Origin: Physcomitrium patens
Lineage: Eukaryota > Streptophyta > Bryopsida > Funariales > Funariaceae
Direction of reading: 5' to 3'
Assembly (NCBI RefSeq): GCF_000002425.4
Contig: NC_037265.1
Coordinates: 10,580,707 to 10,644,706, forward strand
DNA length: 64,000 bases
Every line of letters starts with the position of its first letter. The first letter of the stretch is position 1. Below are positions 47,501 to 59,310 of this stretch, one piece after another. Position numbers and translations under genes: made by a program. Under the pieces are notes generated by a model, which worked only from the letters and a program-made list of their open reading frames with translations, had not been told where the DNA came from and did not search any database.

Positions 47501-48309
47501 ATGAGCATGGGAATCCCGATTCCGTCGATCTCTTAACCCAGAAATTTCAAGAGTTGCGCAGGAGGTATTGTTTACTCCGCCTTTATAGTTTGACGTGCAA
47601 ATTGCTCAACTTATGCAGTGCCCACTTTGCGAATGGGATTAATGCTGCAGTGATTATGTTCAGATTTGATGACATTTAGTTTTAATTGTGTGAGCTCATG
47701 CTTCATGAAATCGTAAGTTGACATTTGTGGATCTACATGAAACAGTACTGCAACGTTTACTGCAATCGACAATAATTTCTTGAAGCCATTTTTTACCAAG
47801 GAAGATAGGCGCAGGAACTCCACAGACCAAGCTCCTAATGGTAAGTTTAGAGATATTCTTGTGAGGTCGTGTGGTGCTTTCGTTGTTGAATAAAAACATG
47901 TTCCTTGGGTTCGCACCGTCGTTGCTTAGGGGGGGCTCTTTTGTTGCCCTATTCGTCTGGTCGTCTTTGCTTGTGTTTTTAGTTAGAGTGAATTGGATGA
48001 CAAATCTTAACACTTTGTTTGGTAGGACACCGGCAGGCAGACTCCGAGAAGGACTCATCTCAAACCCAAGGTAGAAGAGGAGGCATCTCTTCTTTGAACC
48101 CTGACATGGAGCGTGGAATGCCTGATTCGTCCCGGTTCTGGTGGCAAAATTCTGCAAATGTACAAAATAGAATTAACTCGACAACACCTAGAGAAGATGA
48201 AAATATTACACGGCAGAGCTCTGTTCCTGCCCATTTGCAGCCGAAGGAGATAAAACAACAATCAAATGCTGCGAGGAACGATAGAAAAAACAGGCGACCC
48301 TCATTTTGA
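41540..48309 (+). CDS. NHX5/NHX6-like: Endosomal Na+(K+)/H+ exchanger, NHX5/NHX6 class, 21 exons
   Basis: Exchanges Na+/K+ for H+ across Golgi/endosome membranes in known homologues. Coding exons: 41540-41726, 42448-42499, 42640-42699, 42950-42974, 43112-43197, 43390-43501, 43835-43897, 44097-44116, 44308-44405, 44505-44533, 45018-45049, 45199-45246, 45410-45470, 45735-45832, 46024-46119, 46341-46438, 46741-46850, 47200-47286, 47458-47564, 47746-47840, 48026-48309; 1848 nt, 615 residues, frame kept throughout. Landmarks: [12 protein letters not shown] (89-100, amiloride-site region), [13 protein letters not shown] (D165), [11 protein letters not shown] (N193, D194, ion-binding pair), [12 protein letters not shown] (389-400). 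About a dozen membrane spans, then a soluble tail from about residue 435. Start: ATG with G at -3 and +4. The final 94 residues, rich in Q/N/S/R, extend beyond the usual length. Introns 3 and 10 are AT-AC; all others GT-AG. Confidence 0.97.
42700..42949 (+). other. U12-type AT-AC intron (NHX intron 3)
   Basis: The donor is ATATCCTACA, the acceptor TTTTAC, and a branch-site-like TCCTTGAC lies at 42929-42936 with its A (42935) 14 nt before the acceptor C. Removing exactly this segment joins PPII to FESGFSLQP in frame, which is the sequence expected in this exchanger family. No GT-AG pair gives that join. Confidence 0.93.
44534..45017 (+). other. U12-type AT-AC intron (NHX intron 10)
   Basis: The donor ATATCCTTTC matches the minor-spliceosome consensus, the branch site TCCTTAAC at 45001-45008 is a perfect match, and its A (45007) is 10 nt before the acceptor C. 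Removal joins ALICAL to LFKYSGL in frame, as expected for the family. Confidence 0.95.
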
Positions 48310-49134
48310 TCAATCAGGTAGTTGATATCTATATATATATATAGAGAGAAAGAGAGAGATACATATAGGTATAGGATTTGTGTCACAGTTTTGTCCCTTG
48401 AATATCAATTATCTGTATCTACAAATATTCTTGAGCGTTCTCTCTTCTGGTGTATGTATGGTGAGTCCTGTTCTCGTGCAGGTAAATCACGTTGGTAAAC
48501 CACGAACAGCTGAGCATTTCGACCAATTGTCTGTAGCTGATTAGACAAACAAAGCCATCCGAGATGGGTTGGAATAGTTTAGGCCTTCTATATTTGGTTG
48601 TTGGGCCCTGCTTGCTTACGAAGGCCATCGTTACCTGATCGACATTACGAATAGTAAAGTTCAAAATGGAAATATATAAGTTTGCGTGCAACCATGTCTT
48701 GCGATTGAACAGTGTCCGTCTGTACTTTACAAGTTTCGCAATGTATCCCAATTTTTCTTTCTATGGGGTACACAGCATCAATGCACCACGTCAATTTTAA
48801 GTGTTCACGACACGACAAATGTGTTTGCTGGACTGGCCTTTCTTCCCACTACGACTTTCAGGACGCAAGAATCAGTCAAGCTACTTGTTTCCCCCACTAC
48901 AGGGATTCCTAAACATATGTGGGCGTGAGAGTGGGAGAATGGTACAAAGAAGTTTTTGAGAAAAATCCATGTGCACCCATGGTTCAAGAGGGAATCCAAG
49001 AGTTGTCGATGCCCTCTAGAGTGATGAAGCTCCCTAAAATACTTGTTTTTATTGTCTTCTATTTTGGTCATAATAAATTTGTCTCCTATCAAAACTAGGA
49101 GGAAACAACTAAGGACAATTTTAGGTGGACCTCA
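48310..49134. other. NHX 3' flank
   Basis: Starts with a short ATATATATATAGAGAG run (48331-48348). A polyadenylation site cannot be placed with confidence. No further gene is seen; open frames on either strand here lack recognisable domains. Confidence 0.5.
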
Positions 49135-49351
49135 TGACAGATATCATCTATTCTTGGTCATCCTACCTATTATTCATCTAAGTTATCAAATTCATCCTCA
49201 AGAGTTAGTTAGAGATAAGTCCAATTAGGACAACAAGCTAGAGTGTGCTATGTAGAAAATTCTTAGTGCGATAAATTCTTTATGAAGGAATACTTTGTAT
49301 TACACCATTATTTAATATATGTGTTGTAATGGACTTTGATTAAATCTAATA
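49135..49351 (+). repeat. Element G 5' LTR
   Basis: Begins TGACAGATATC and ends TTAAATCTAATA (AACA in the other LTR, so the terminal CA has become TA). Confidence 0.88.
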
Positions 49352-49363
49352 TGATATTAGAGC
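49352..49363 (+). other. Element G primer binding site (initiator Met tRNA type, decayed)
   Basis: TGATATTAGAGC, two transitions away from the standard plant copia site TGGTATCAGAGC, directly abutting the LTR. Confidence 0.88.
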
Positions 49364-49529
49364 CCATGCTCATCTTTCTCACTCTAGCATAGTTAAAGCA
49401 ACCCTTTTTACTATTGTTTGTATTCTTTCCTTCTTATAGAACTATCACTATTGTAGCATCAACATAGCTTATGTTCTTTTTCAATCTACAACTCTCTTCT
49501 ATTTGACATAGTAAGATTCCAATGCTTGC

Positions 49530-50500
49530 CAACATGGATATCACAAAGAAACTTTCAAATAGCATGAAGCTAGACAACATCAACAACTACACTACATAGA
49601 GCTTTTGGATGGAACAAATATTGATATACAAGAGGGCATTGAGATTTGTGCACATCCATCTCCAATAAAAAATAAACTTAGTGATTATAGGACAAGTGTC
49701 ATCATCTTGCAATTAAGAAGAAGAGGCGTAGAAGAATCAATAAGCCACATTCACACATCTGACGTTGCAATTAGATCCACACTCTCATAAAAAGACAAAG
49801 AAAAAGATTAGATGCTTTATCCATATTCAAACTTTTGGTCAAAGATCACCTTATTCCTATTATTTGATCCTATGGAGATTTATATTTATTTTGATTAAAG
49901 TTCTTATTTAAAGCACAAAGCATGGGAGAAAACTTACAGTAGATTCATGATATTGCAAGCCAACTTGTAAGTTGTGACAACTCTTATTCTGATGAAGAAT
50001 TTGTAGAAATTATACTCTATAGTATCTATTCTAGTTTCTTAAATTTTTGAAAAAATATAATCAATAATATTGGCAATATATTATTGAAGATGGTGGATTT
50101 GAAAGCAAGACTTTTACAAAAAGATCCATGGCAATCCTTTGGCCAAAGAAAACTTAATGAGGTTTTCATGGCTCAATTTTAGCAATGTGACTTTAAATCC
50201 TAGCACCACAAAAATTTGTACTATCAACAACATCCACTATTTTGAAGTAAATCTCAAATATACTATCCATATTATCTTATGCAAACTAACATACAAAATT
50301 ATTTTGAAACAAGAAATAGAAGAAATTCAAGTATTATCCAAAAGACAATAAAAAAGTGTTTCAAATGCAAATTATCCAAACACCTTATACAAGACTGCCT
50401 AATAACATTACTTAAGCAAAAGCTAAGGAATATGGAGATTCAAATTTCCAACTCACAAAAGGTGGATGGTCATATACTTACTTTGCTAAAGTAAACAATA
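49530..50500 (+). pseudogene. Element G gag
   Basis: KLSNSMKLDNINNY opens the copia-type gag, with SFWMEQILIYKRALRF soon after. The zinc knuckle at 50357-50398 is intact: CFKCKLSKHLIQDC (CX2CX4HX4C). Frameshifts and stops lie between. Confidence 0.82.
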
Positions 50501-50559
50501 ATAAAGAAACACCAACTTAAGAAACTCTAAAGGTTGGTATTGCTAAAATTATAGATGTA

Positions 50560-51650
50560 TGCATGGCTGAGCTTAATTTTATACAATCCAACCACAATAG
50601 TTGGTACATTGACTTAGAGGGAAGTTAATATGTAATTGATAATTCCAAGCTATCACTCAATATTAATTCACAAAATAAATAAAATAGTATTAAAATAATG
50701 GAAATAAAATTATTTTTTATTATAGAAAAGAAAATATTTATGTCAATTTAGGAAAAAAAAAAAAAAAAGTATCTAAGGTTCTTTAAATTTGTAGTATCAA
50801 TAATAACCTTCTTTTAATAATTTTTTTTACAAATAGGAAAACACTACATTGTATTTAATTCAAAATAATGTGTCATCTTTGATAAAAATAGTCCTTATAA
50901 TATCTACTTATTGGCAATTAGAAATCTCAAAAATAAATTATATAAGATAGTTACAAGTAAATCACAACTTCCTAGATATTCATTGCAAAAATGTTTGCTC
51001 ACCATACAATCTACCTTTTACACTATACCGCATCTTTGTCTCAAGACAACTACTACTGAGCTAATATTTTTCAATAAGATTCAAGTATGGCACAAACATA
51101 TTGGCCATTTGAACTATAAAAGCTTGTATCATCTCTCAAATTGAATCCTTGTAAATAGTGTCCCAAAAATTTCCAACATAAAACACACATGTCTAAGTTG
51201 AGTCATGGACAAACACTACATAGAGTATATTTTAAAAAAAAAACATGTTACAAATAACTTGACTTCTCCAAATGATCCACTCCAATTAGTGCAGATCATT
51301 CAAAATTTGATTGTTAAAAAATGCATAATATATTTTAACCTTCATTGATGATTTCAATAGAAAATGTTGAATCTATTATATAGCCAAGAGAAGAAAAATA
51401 CTAATAAAGTTTGTTGAATTCAAGACTATGGTAGAAAATCAATCTATACACAAAATATCATGGATTTGATTGTAGAAAAGATGTAAATATACATCCTACT
51501 CTTTAACTCAAGTAAAGTGATACAAAAATAACTAACTATTGGCTATGTATTATATCAAAATAGTATGGTCAAAAAGAAGAACCGGTTCCTTTTAGAAATC
51601 ATAAAGAGTCTTTATCATAAAAGTAATGTATCCGGCTATCTCTTCTTATA
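50560..51650 (+). pseudogene. Element G protease and integrase remnants
   Basis: NSWYIDLEGS near 50600 is the protease active-site region (family: WYIDSGAS). VWHKHIGHLNYKSLYHLSN at 51085-51141 is the pre-integrase motif. Integrase traces continue to about 51650 with NRFLLEIIKSLYHKSNVSGY, the late part of the core. No RT motif follows before the LTR. Confidence 0.8.
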
Positions 51651-51946
51651 AATCTTGTGGACTAAAACAATTGCAATCTAAAATAATAGCCAACACAAGT
51701 CAGTTTGCACAAACACACACTTAGTGCAAGAATGAAGTGAAAATATAAGAACAAGAGATTATTGAAGAACTAAAAACAAACTTCACTATACCATATTACA
51801 ATCATCCTTTGCAATAACCTTTTAATTAAAAATTCTTTCTTACAATTAAGACTAGTCGCTATCTTTGTTTTTTCTCTTTTCATTCTTTATAAGATAGCTA
51901 CTTTAAATGCTCTCAAAAGAGTGAGAACATGAATAAGAGAGGGTAT

Positions 51947-52164
51947 TGACAAAAAAACATTTGTTCTTAGTCATTTTACTTATTCTTCATCCAAGTTCTC
52001 AAATTCATTCTCAAAAGTTAATTAAAAATAAATCCAAATAGGACAACAAATCAAAGTGTGCTATGTAAAATATTCTTAGTGTGATAAATCTTTTATAAAA
52101 GAATACTTTATATTATATCATTACCTAATATATATGTTGTAATGCACTTTGATTAAATCCAACA
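51947..52164 (+). repeat. Element G 3' LTR
   Basis: Begins TGACAAAAAAAC, ends AAATCCAACA; preceded by AAGAGAGGGTAT. Confidence 0.88.
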
Positions 52165-52204
52165 CTTTGATTCACTCTTTATATCCTTAATATATGTCTT
52201 CCTA

Positions 52205-52243
52205 AAATAATAGTCTATTTATTTATTTATTTATTTATTTATT
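52205..52243. repeat. (TTTA)n microsatellite
   Basis: About nine TTTA units just downstream of element G. Confidence 0.85.
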
Positions 52244-52455
52244 ATTTTTATTCCACTGGCTTCATATATTTATTTGATGAATTTTATGTTGGTGCTTTCT
52301 TATTAGTGTCTCTATTCTCTAAATAGAATTATCATTTTGGATATAATTTCTAATGGTTCTCAATAGTTTTTAATTGCTAATAATAATATCTTTCTATTGC
52401 TCTTCTCTTACTTGTCCTATAAGTATGTATGTACTCAATTTACTTCTTCATTTGA

Positions 52456-52460
<5 letters not shown>

Positions 52461-52492
<32 letters not shown>
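52461..52492. repeat. (AT)n microsatellite
   Basis: A 32-base AT run. Similar runs lie at 27706-27745, 36595-36627, 59280-59306 and 60540-60561. Confidence 0.95.
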
Positions 52493-52494
<2 letters not shown>

Positions 52495-52579
52495 ATATAT
52501 TAAATTGTGTGTAGTAGACAAAGAAGAAAAAATTATATATTCTATAACTTTATTGCATTTTATAATAGAAAGTGAGAGA

Positions 52580-54290
52580 TATATGTATGTATCATTAGAG
52601 AGATATTTTGAGAATATAGAAGAAATGATTAATAATATTAATGAATTTATAGACAATAAAAGCTATGCCATATACAAATAATACTCTGATAAAGATTATA
52701 TTGATTTCGAATATGACAGAGGAGAGATTTAGTATAGTCAAAATTGTCATACTCACCAACAAAATAGTACAAGTCATCTGACATGATGTCCATTTGTCTT
52801 GCATGCTTATTGTTTGCATAACAGTACTCATTGACATTTGATTGTTCAAAATGCTCTTCATAACTATGGAGCTACTTCTTTTCTGTTAGTTCATTCATTT
52901 GCTTGCTATTTGCAACCAACCAAAAAAGAATTAACTTCACAATTACTAGCTATAGGCATCCTACCAAAAAATATTATTGTTGCTTTACGTGAGAGTAATA
53001 CTAATAGCAAAGTCATTACTCAAATTATTTATAATGAACAACAAAAATATCATTGCATTATACTTGCTAGACAATCATCTATTATATATCATATGAAAAC
53101 TTTACAAAGAGCTAATTATTATTTTATTTATTATTGTGATGAAGAGAATAAAGTTACTTGTTTATTTTTTGTACATTCCAATTATGTTCAACTTGCAAAA
53201 AAATACCATTTTTCTATTATCATGGATTGTACATACAAAAAAAATAGATTTAGAATATCAATGTTACATATTATAGGAATGATAAGTTTGAATACCTCAT
53301 TTATCATTGGTGTTGCTTTTCTCTAAGAAAAAATATTATCTTCTTTTTGTTGGATATTAATCCAACTTCAATAAGTATATGGAAAAATTTGACACATTTG
53401 CATAGGTGCTAATAGGGATTTGGCATTAATAAATGTCATTTAATTAATATTTCATACTTCAAACATGTTACTTTGTATTTGGCATATACAAAAAGTATAT
53501 TAATAAATTACAAAAAATATTTTTAAAAATAAAATAGAATTAGGATGGTTGTTATTTCTTACAAATTGAACTAGTATAATTAGTACATATTTTTTGGAGC
53601 TTTTTTATTTGGAGTAGATTAATCTTTGTAATAAGTATATTTCTATTGTTGTTTATGTAGCTATTGAATATTTAAAGAATACTTGGATATTACACAAGAA
53701 TTTTTTTATTAAATCTTGGAAAAATAATCTACTTCACCTCAAAAATGTTACTACATCATAAATAAGAGGTCAACATTTAGTATTAAAATCCTACTTAAAA
53801 GCCTCTATCAATGACCTTAGAAAAGTTCAAATTTCTCTCTCACGTTTTTGAGAATATAATAAGAGAATTGAAAGCTCAATTTTTTTTAAAAAATCCGTAT
53901 TGTTCATCAATACAATATTGGTTCCCTCACCAATGTTGTGAAATATGTATCTTTATATGTTTTTAATCTTGTCTTTAATCAATATAAATAAGTAAAAGTA
54001 GAAATTGATAAACATAATTTTTCTTGCATAAAGACAATGACAAAGACATTAGGTCCATTATATAAGCATTAAATAAAAAAATTATTTGAAAGAAGAGATG
54101 TTTTGTCAATTAGTGATTTTTATCATCAATACTACTTAGTAAACACTCTTGACCAGTTTATTCCAATACCACCTACAATTCCATTTTCTTCTGAAAGTTT
54201 ATGTCTATTTTATGTTGTTGTTAGTCGAACTTTCAATATTTTACCTTTCACCAATAAAAGAATCTACATAAAAGATTGCTTGAACTTCTA
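52580..54290 (+). pseudogene. Mutator-like (MULE) transposase
   Basis: A DNA transposase relic on the plus strand. An N-terminal part at 52580-52680 (FENIEEMINNINEFIDNKSY) is followed after stops by an open 162-codon stretch (52838-53326) with KKELTSQLLAIGILPKNIIV and SIIMDCTYKKNRFRISMLHI. The latter carries the first catalytic Asp (53225-53227) in the form typical of MULE transposases (DCTYKTNRF). GANRDLALINV gives a second Asp at 53417-53419 in the same phase. Later motifs, EYLKNTWILHKNFFIKSW, LKSYLKASINDLRKVQ and a decayed zinc-type end, continue to about 54290. Terminal inverted repeats were not found. Confidence 0.88.
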
Positions 54291-56570
54291 ACAATAATTG
54301 TGTGATTGAAAAATTTGTAAGTGAGTTGTCCAAAAGAAAGACCACAAGGAACAAGAAATAGAACCAGAAGTGACATACATGCAAAAACACCAATACAATG
54401 ATGTGCATCACAATTTGAAATTGTAGGAGTAAGAGCAAGGAGGCACTTTTGCAGCAACTGTAAGTCAATGAAATATAATATCCACACAATTCTTATAAAG
54501 ATAATTTTTTCTTCAAAATTGTCTACAAATAATTTATAAACATAATAGAGTTTAGCAATATGCTAATAAAATTATTTTAAAAAATACTATATATAATATT
54601 TTTAAAAATTATAGATACTTATTACTTCAAGTAATATTAATTATTAATTTATTTCATACTAATAAAGTACAAATGATGTAACTAACTTTATATTAATATT
54701 TCAAAATAATATATATATAATTTTTTTATTTATATGATATTTAAATTTTGTTTAAAAAATAAATTAAGTTTAAATGAATTTGGTAATATATAAATTAATA
54801 AAATTTAAGATTTTCTTATGATTTTATTTTACTAAATTAGTAACTACAACAAAAACTAATAATTACAAGGTCTTATAAAGGAAGACTCTTCTTATAAAGG
54901 AAGACTATTCTCACCTTCATTCTAATAAAAAGCGAGGCAGTGAAATAAACTTCTACTTGAAGTTGCTTCATGTAAGCAACAAGTTCAACTGAATGCTTAG
55001 AAAGAACATTTGATTTGGATTGCAATTGTTATAAGTGCAAGAAAATAGCCTACTGAAAAGTACCACTTGATTCTTGATCAACTTTGCAATGTCATCCAAT
55101 ATATTGTTAATGACAAAGCTAACCTTTGCATTTGCAAGAAAGTTGCCATTGCTCTCCATCATACACCATCCTTAATTTCATATATCTCCGTATCTTTAGC
55201 AATTGACAAAGATCTTATAGCCATCTATAGATTCTTTGCCTAAGATTCAAAAACTTAGATTCATAGCCTTGAAATCTTAAAATAAGATCCTACTTTGCAC
55301 CTTTTGATGAATAATACATAAATTAATTTGTAGACACATCTAAAATTGAACTTCTTTTTCCTTATCTCTCCAAAAAAATAAACACCTAAACTAGCAGTTC
55401 AATAAATAAAATCTAATAAAGTGACTTACACTAATATGCTATATTTGTTGCCATCCCAAGGTTAATAGGAGTATCCAAAAAAACCAAATATACCACTTTC
55501 AAGGAGCATAAACTAGAAATTCATCACGATGGTGATGAAACCTCTAACAAAAGAAAGTTTGATTAATCTAATTATTGATATAATAGTCTATTAAAGAACC
55601 TAATTCAACAATCAATATGCATTGATTTGTAATGTGGAATACATAATTGGAGAAGAGCATGAATAAGGAAAAAAATCAAAGAAATAAAAGTCCAACTCAC
55701 ATATATACTTCTACAAATACTTAAAAAGATGCTATAATAGAAGACACTCTCTTCTTAATCAATCATTCATACCACATTTTGATAGAGACTTGATTCAAAT
55801 ATGAATATCGTCCAAAAATCATAAAACAAATAAAGTATAGAAATATACCAAAAATGTCTCTCAACTCAATGACATAAGCATCTGTACACCCAGACAATCT
55901 ATCTATTAGTACATTAGTAACTTATTTAATCCAATTGTAGATGTCATCTATGATGTGTGGTACAACCTATTTCATGATCAACATATACCACCATAAGATA
56001 TTATTATATAATTATTTTTATGATAAAAATGATTAAACTTACTTGATAATTAAAAATTGCAGTAGTCTATTTTCAACTAAATGTAGTAGCCTGCCTAATC
56101 CCAATCAAAGTATAAACTTGTATATGACATGTAATAATTCATTACAAAATAATTAACTTTTGACCAAAAAATTGAAATAGAAGCTAATAGTTTGTGAATT
56201 AAAAACATGTACAATTTTTCCTAAAAATTTACCTCTCATTTCCTTTTCTATTATTACTTATAGAACCATAGTAATTGGATCCAACATCTATGAAGTACAG
56301 AATAAAATACAACCATATAATATCTTTTAGCCAAAAAATGACATATTAACACTTAAAAAATAAGTCATTTTAATAGACACGAAGAAAATCAAGAAATATT
56401 CTTAAATCCACAAATCAATTAGTATACATATTAATTCTAATTTAAAACCTTCAATAACCATATACTAAAAGAAATTTCATATAAAATTATTACAAATATT
56501 ATTAGAATTATACAAAATAATAAAATAATTATAATATATATTATACTCGATAGTTGGTATTAATCGACTA
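54291..56570. other. AT-rich DNA without recognised genes
   Basis: No domain was recognised on either strand. The 3' flank of the MULE relic presumably lies at its start. Confidence 0.5.
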
Positions 56571-56590
56571 AGGGTAATAACAGAGAGAAT

Positions 56591-56680
56591 AGCCATGCAG
56601 AGAAAGGAGGGTGGTAAGGTAGCAATGTAAAGAAAGGAAGATTGTAAGGAAGTGATACATAAAGAAGAGGGTGGCAAAGT
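56591..56680 (-). repeat. Minisatellite: three 30-bp units
   Basis: Units 56591-56620, 56621-56650 and 56651-56680 share AG..AT..A, AAAGAAAGGAGG-like and GGTAAGG-like blocks. On the minus strand they read as a repeated PPS(F/S)LC(M/I) phrase in a 96-codon open stretch with no other sign of being a gene. Confidence 0.8.
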
Positions 56681-56779
56681 AGGGTGGTCAATTCCTTTTT
56701 CTTTTAAACAAATAATTAGTATTCTATAATTAAAGACTATCTCAACTATCATTGTAGATGGCGGCAATGAAGATTAAAT

Positions 56780-57020
56780 TATCATGATTGTGGATGAATG
56801 TGCTTTCTTTTTATTAGTTGCGGATCCAGTAGTAGAAAAATGAATCTAAAGGTAATTATTTTTTCATGATTTTGATGATGGGTGGATTTTTTTATTAAAA
56901 ATTTGGATCATTTTATCATTCTCTTAAATATATATATGTAAAATAATTAAAAATTTGTGAATTTTAATATTTTTCTTAATATTTTTTAGTTTGTTGAACT
57001 TTTGAATGTCAATATTTGGG
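56780..57020 (+). repeat. Dispersed repeat of unknown type, copy 2
   Basis: Collinear with 37800-38110: TTATTAGTTGCGGATCCAGT, then AGTAGAAAAATGAATCTA, then GATGGGTGGATTTTT. Confidence 0.6.
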
Positions 57021-58525
57021 TAGAAAATTTGGTTGGTTAGCATATTTTACTTTGTTTGATTCAAGTAATGCATGATATCATGTATATTGAATATTGTTGG
57101 ATTTATATAAAAACTCAATTATAATATCATTTTATGCAATTCATCTAAAAATATTATTATATGTAAGATTTTGATATTTATTCTCTTTAGATATGAGATA
57201 TTTAAAATGATTTTTTATTTAGATTTTTATTTAATTATTATTAATAAAAATAAGAATATATTTTATAATAAGAAAAACTTTATAAATTATAATTTAAAAT
57301 GTATTTTTATAGAAAATGATATATCATCAAAATATAAAATTAAATATAAAATTTTATTTTAAATATATTATTAAAAAATATAAGTAGTTATTTTAAGAAG
57401 ATTAAAAGATAATTGTTAATAAAATTAATTTTATATAGATAATTAAAAACAATTTAAAAATATAGTTGTAGATAACTATTCTAAAATCAAGTGCTAAATT
57501 GCACTCTGCCATTATAGAATCTAAGGAGTATATAGTCTACACCAAAGGATTGTCATTGTCAAATGCAACAAACATAATGTTATCTCTAATAAGATTAAAC
57601 AAGATATAATTATTAGGAAATTCTTTCTTTGTAGAATAAAAAATTATTACAATTTCTTTATTTTTATAATTTTACTATTTTTAGACATTTAATATAAATA
57701 ATTTTTTTTTAACAATTATATGATAGAAAAAATATTATATGTATACAATATAAATAAATATATATATACTTAAATTTCTATATTTTACTTTTTAAAAAAA
57801 TACTAAAAAATTTAATATGTATATTAAATTTTACATTTTAAGTAAACAAAATTATTGTTTCTGGTAAATCCCTTTGCAAATTTAAACCACCAATGTATAT
57901 TGCCATAGTTTATAAATCTTATTGTTGTAGAATGCTTCAATGCCAATTCATTCAATTTCTCTATTTCTTATGTAATAAAATTTATTAGAGAAGATATATT
58001 TGGATTATATATAATATTAAAAGATGAAATAATATAGATCATCAATTTCTAATTGACGAGTTATTTTAAACAATATTTTTTAATCAAGTTATTATTACAT
58101 GCCAAATGCAAAAGTAAAAAAAATTGCATTAAACAATTCGTCCTTCATTTGTAAAATATGTCTTACATCTCATAATGAATATAGTGGAACCATCATTATG
58201 TAAAAGAAAAAGTTAAAGAAAATTTACACAAAAGGTTGTGTAGTATGGTATTTCAAAGAATTTAATTCTACTTTTGCATTATTAAAAAATAATTTCTCTT
58301 GCTCTTATTTTGTAAAGTACAAACATGATGTATTTAATAGGGCTCTTAGAATGGTCTTTAATTTTAAGTAATAATAAAGTAAGCAACCAAAAATATCATA
58401 ACTTCATACATCAAATACCATAAAAAATTAAAAAGATACTCCTTACTAAATACTGTTATAATATCACATGAAAAACAACTATAATTATTTCTTTCAAATT
58501 TGATGGAAAGTAAAAAACATAGAAT
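57021..58525. other. Very AT-rich DNA, nothing recognised
   Basis: Low-complexity A/T sequence; no gene or element seen. Confidence 0.5.
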
Positions 58526-58529
58526 TATA

Positions 58530-59310
58530 TATATATATATATCTTTTATATAAAATAGTTCATGGGGAGACAAATACAAGGAATAAACAAGAGAAGATAA
58601 AAACCTTCTTTGATTGGTTGCATGTTTCATTAAAAAAACTAAACCAAAACTCAAAGTAACTGAGATATTAATTGCTACGTCTTGAGTTGTTAATGTGTTA
58701 TTTTTGGATATTAATACCTAAGTCAAATCGGATTACAACCTCCTTTCTATAGCAAGGCACAAGATGTGTGAATTATTATATTATGTATATATATATATTT
58801 GAGCAGCAAGAAACCATCCTTAGTCCAGCACCTAAAAAATGAAGAATATATATACAAAGCTCTATAGGTGACAATCTTGAAAGTGATACTAAGCAACCTT
58901 GATTCTAACCACCTTTCTTGCCTTGCTTCTTCTACCGCACCTCAATTAACATTTATTAAAGTAGCCGCTTAAGGCCCAGCCGACGTATGATGCCTAACAG
59001 CCGGTTGGTCATACAATGTACCATTTTGTTTTGGAGCTGAACTACCACCTCCACAATACGTATCTTTGTAACTATTTTGCATTGGCAAATATGCTAGAAA
59101 ACATCAACAACAAAATTACCTTTCTTTCCACACAGCTTGCACCTTGCTACAAGAAGGAAGTTGTGACTTGATCTGACTTGGGTGTTAACACTTGGAAATA
59201 ACAATGAGGCATGCAGCTATTTAGAGAAGGTTTTTATCTCCTCCTATTTATTCCTTGTATTTGTCTCTCCAGAAATTGTTTATATATATATATATATATA
59301 TATATACATA
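58530..59310. repeat. Long imperfect inverted repeat with central loop
   Basis: The left arm (about 58530-58772) read in reverse complement matches the right arm (about 59130-59310): CACACATCTTGTGCCTTGCTA against CACACAGCTTGCACCTTGCTA, then GTTGTAATCCGATTTGACTT against GTTGTGACTTGATCTGACTT, then GAAGGTTTTTATCT and TATTCCTTGTATTTGTCTC in both. The arms end in (AT)n runs. About 360 bp without coding potential lie between. Confidence 0.8.

Larger units (their letters stand above)
49135..52164 (+). mobile_element. Element G: Ty1/copia element lacking reverse transcriptase
   Basis: LTRs at 49135-49351 and 51947-52164 (217 and 218 bp) are collinear. A decayed initiator-methionine tRNA binding site follows the 5' LTR and a polypurine tract (AAGAGAGGGTAT) precedes the 3' LTR. 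The interior holds gag, a zinc knuckle, protease traces, the pre-integrase region and integrase, then goes straight to the LTR: RT and RNase H are gone. Copia order (integrase before RT) is why the loss is at the 3' side. No matching target duplication was found. Confidence 0.88.

Noticed and set aside
47611-48157. Minus-strand open frames of 101-153 codons
   Set aside because: Antisense to the last NHX exons, no domain recognised.
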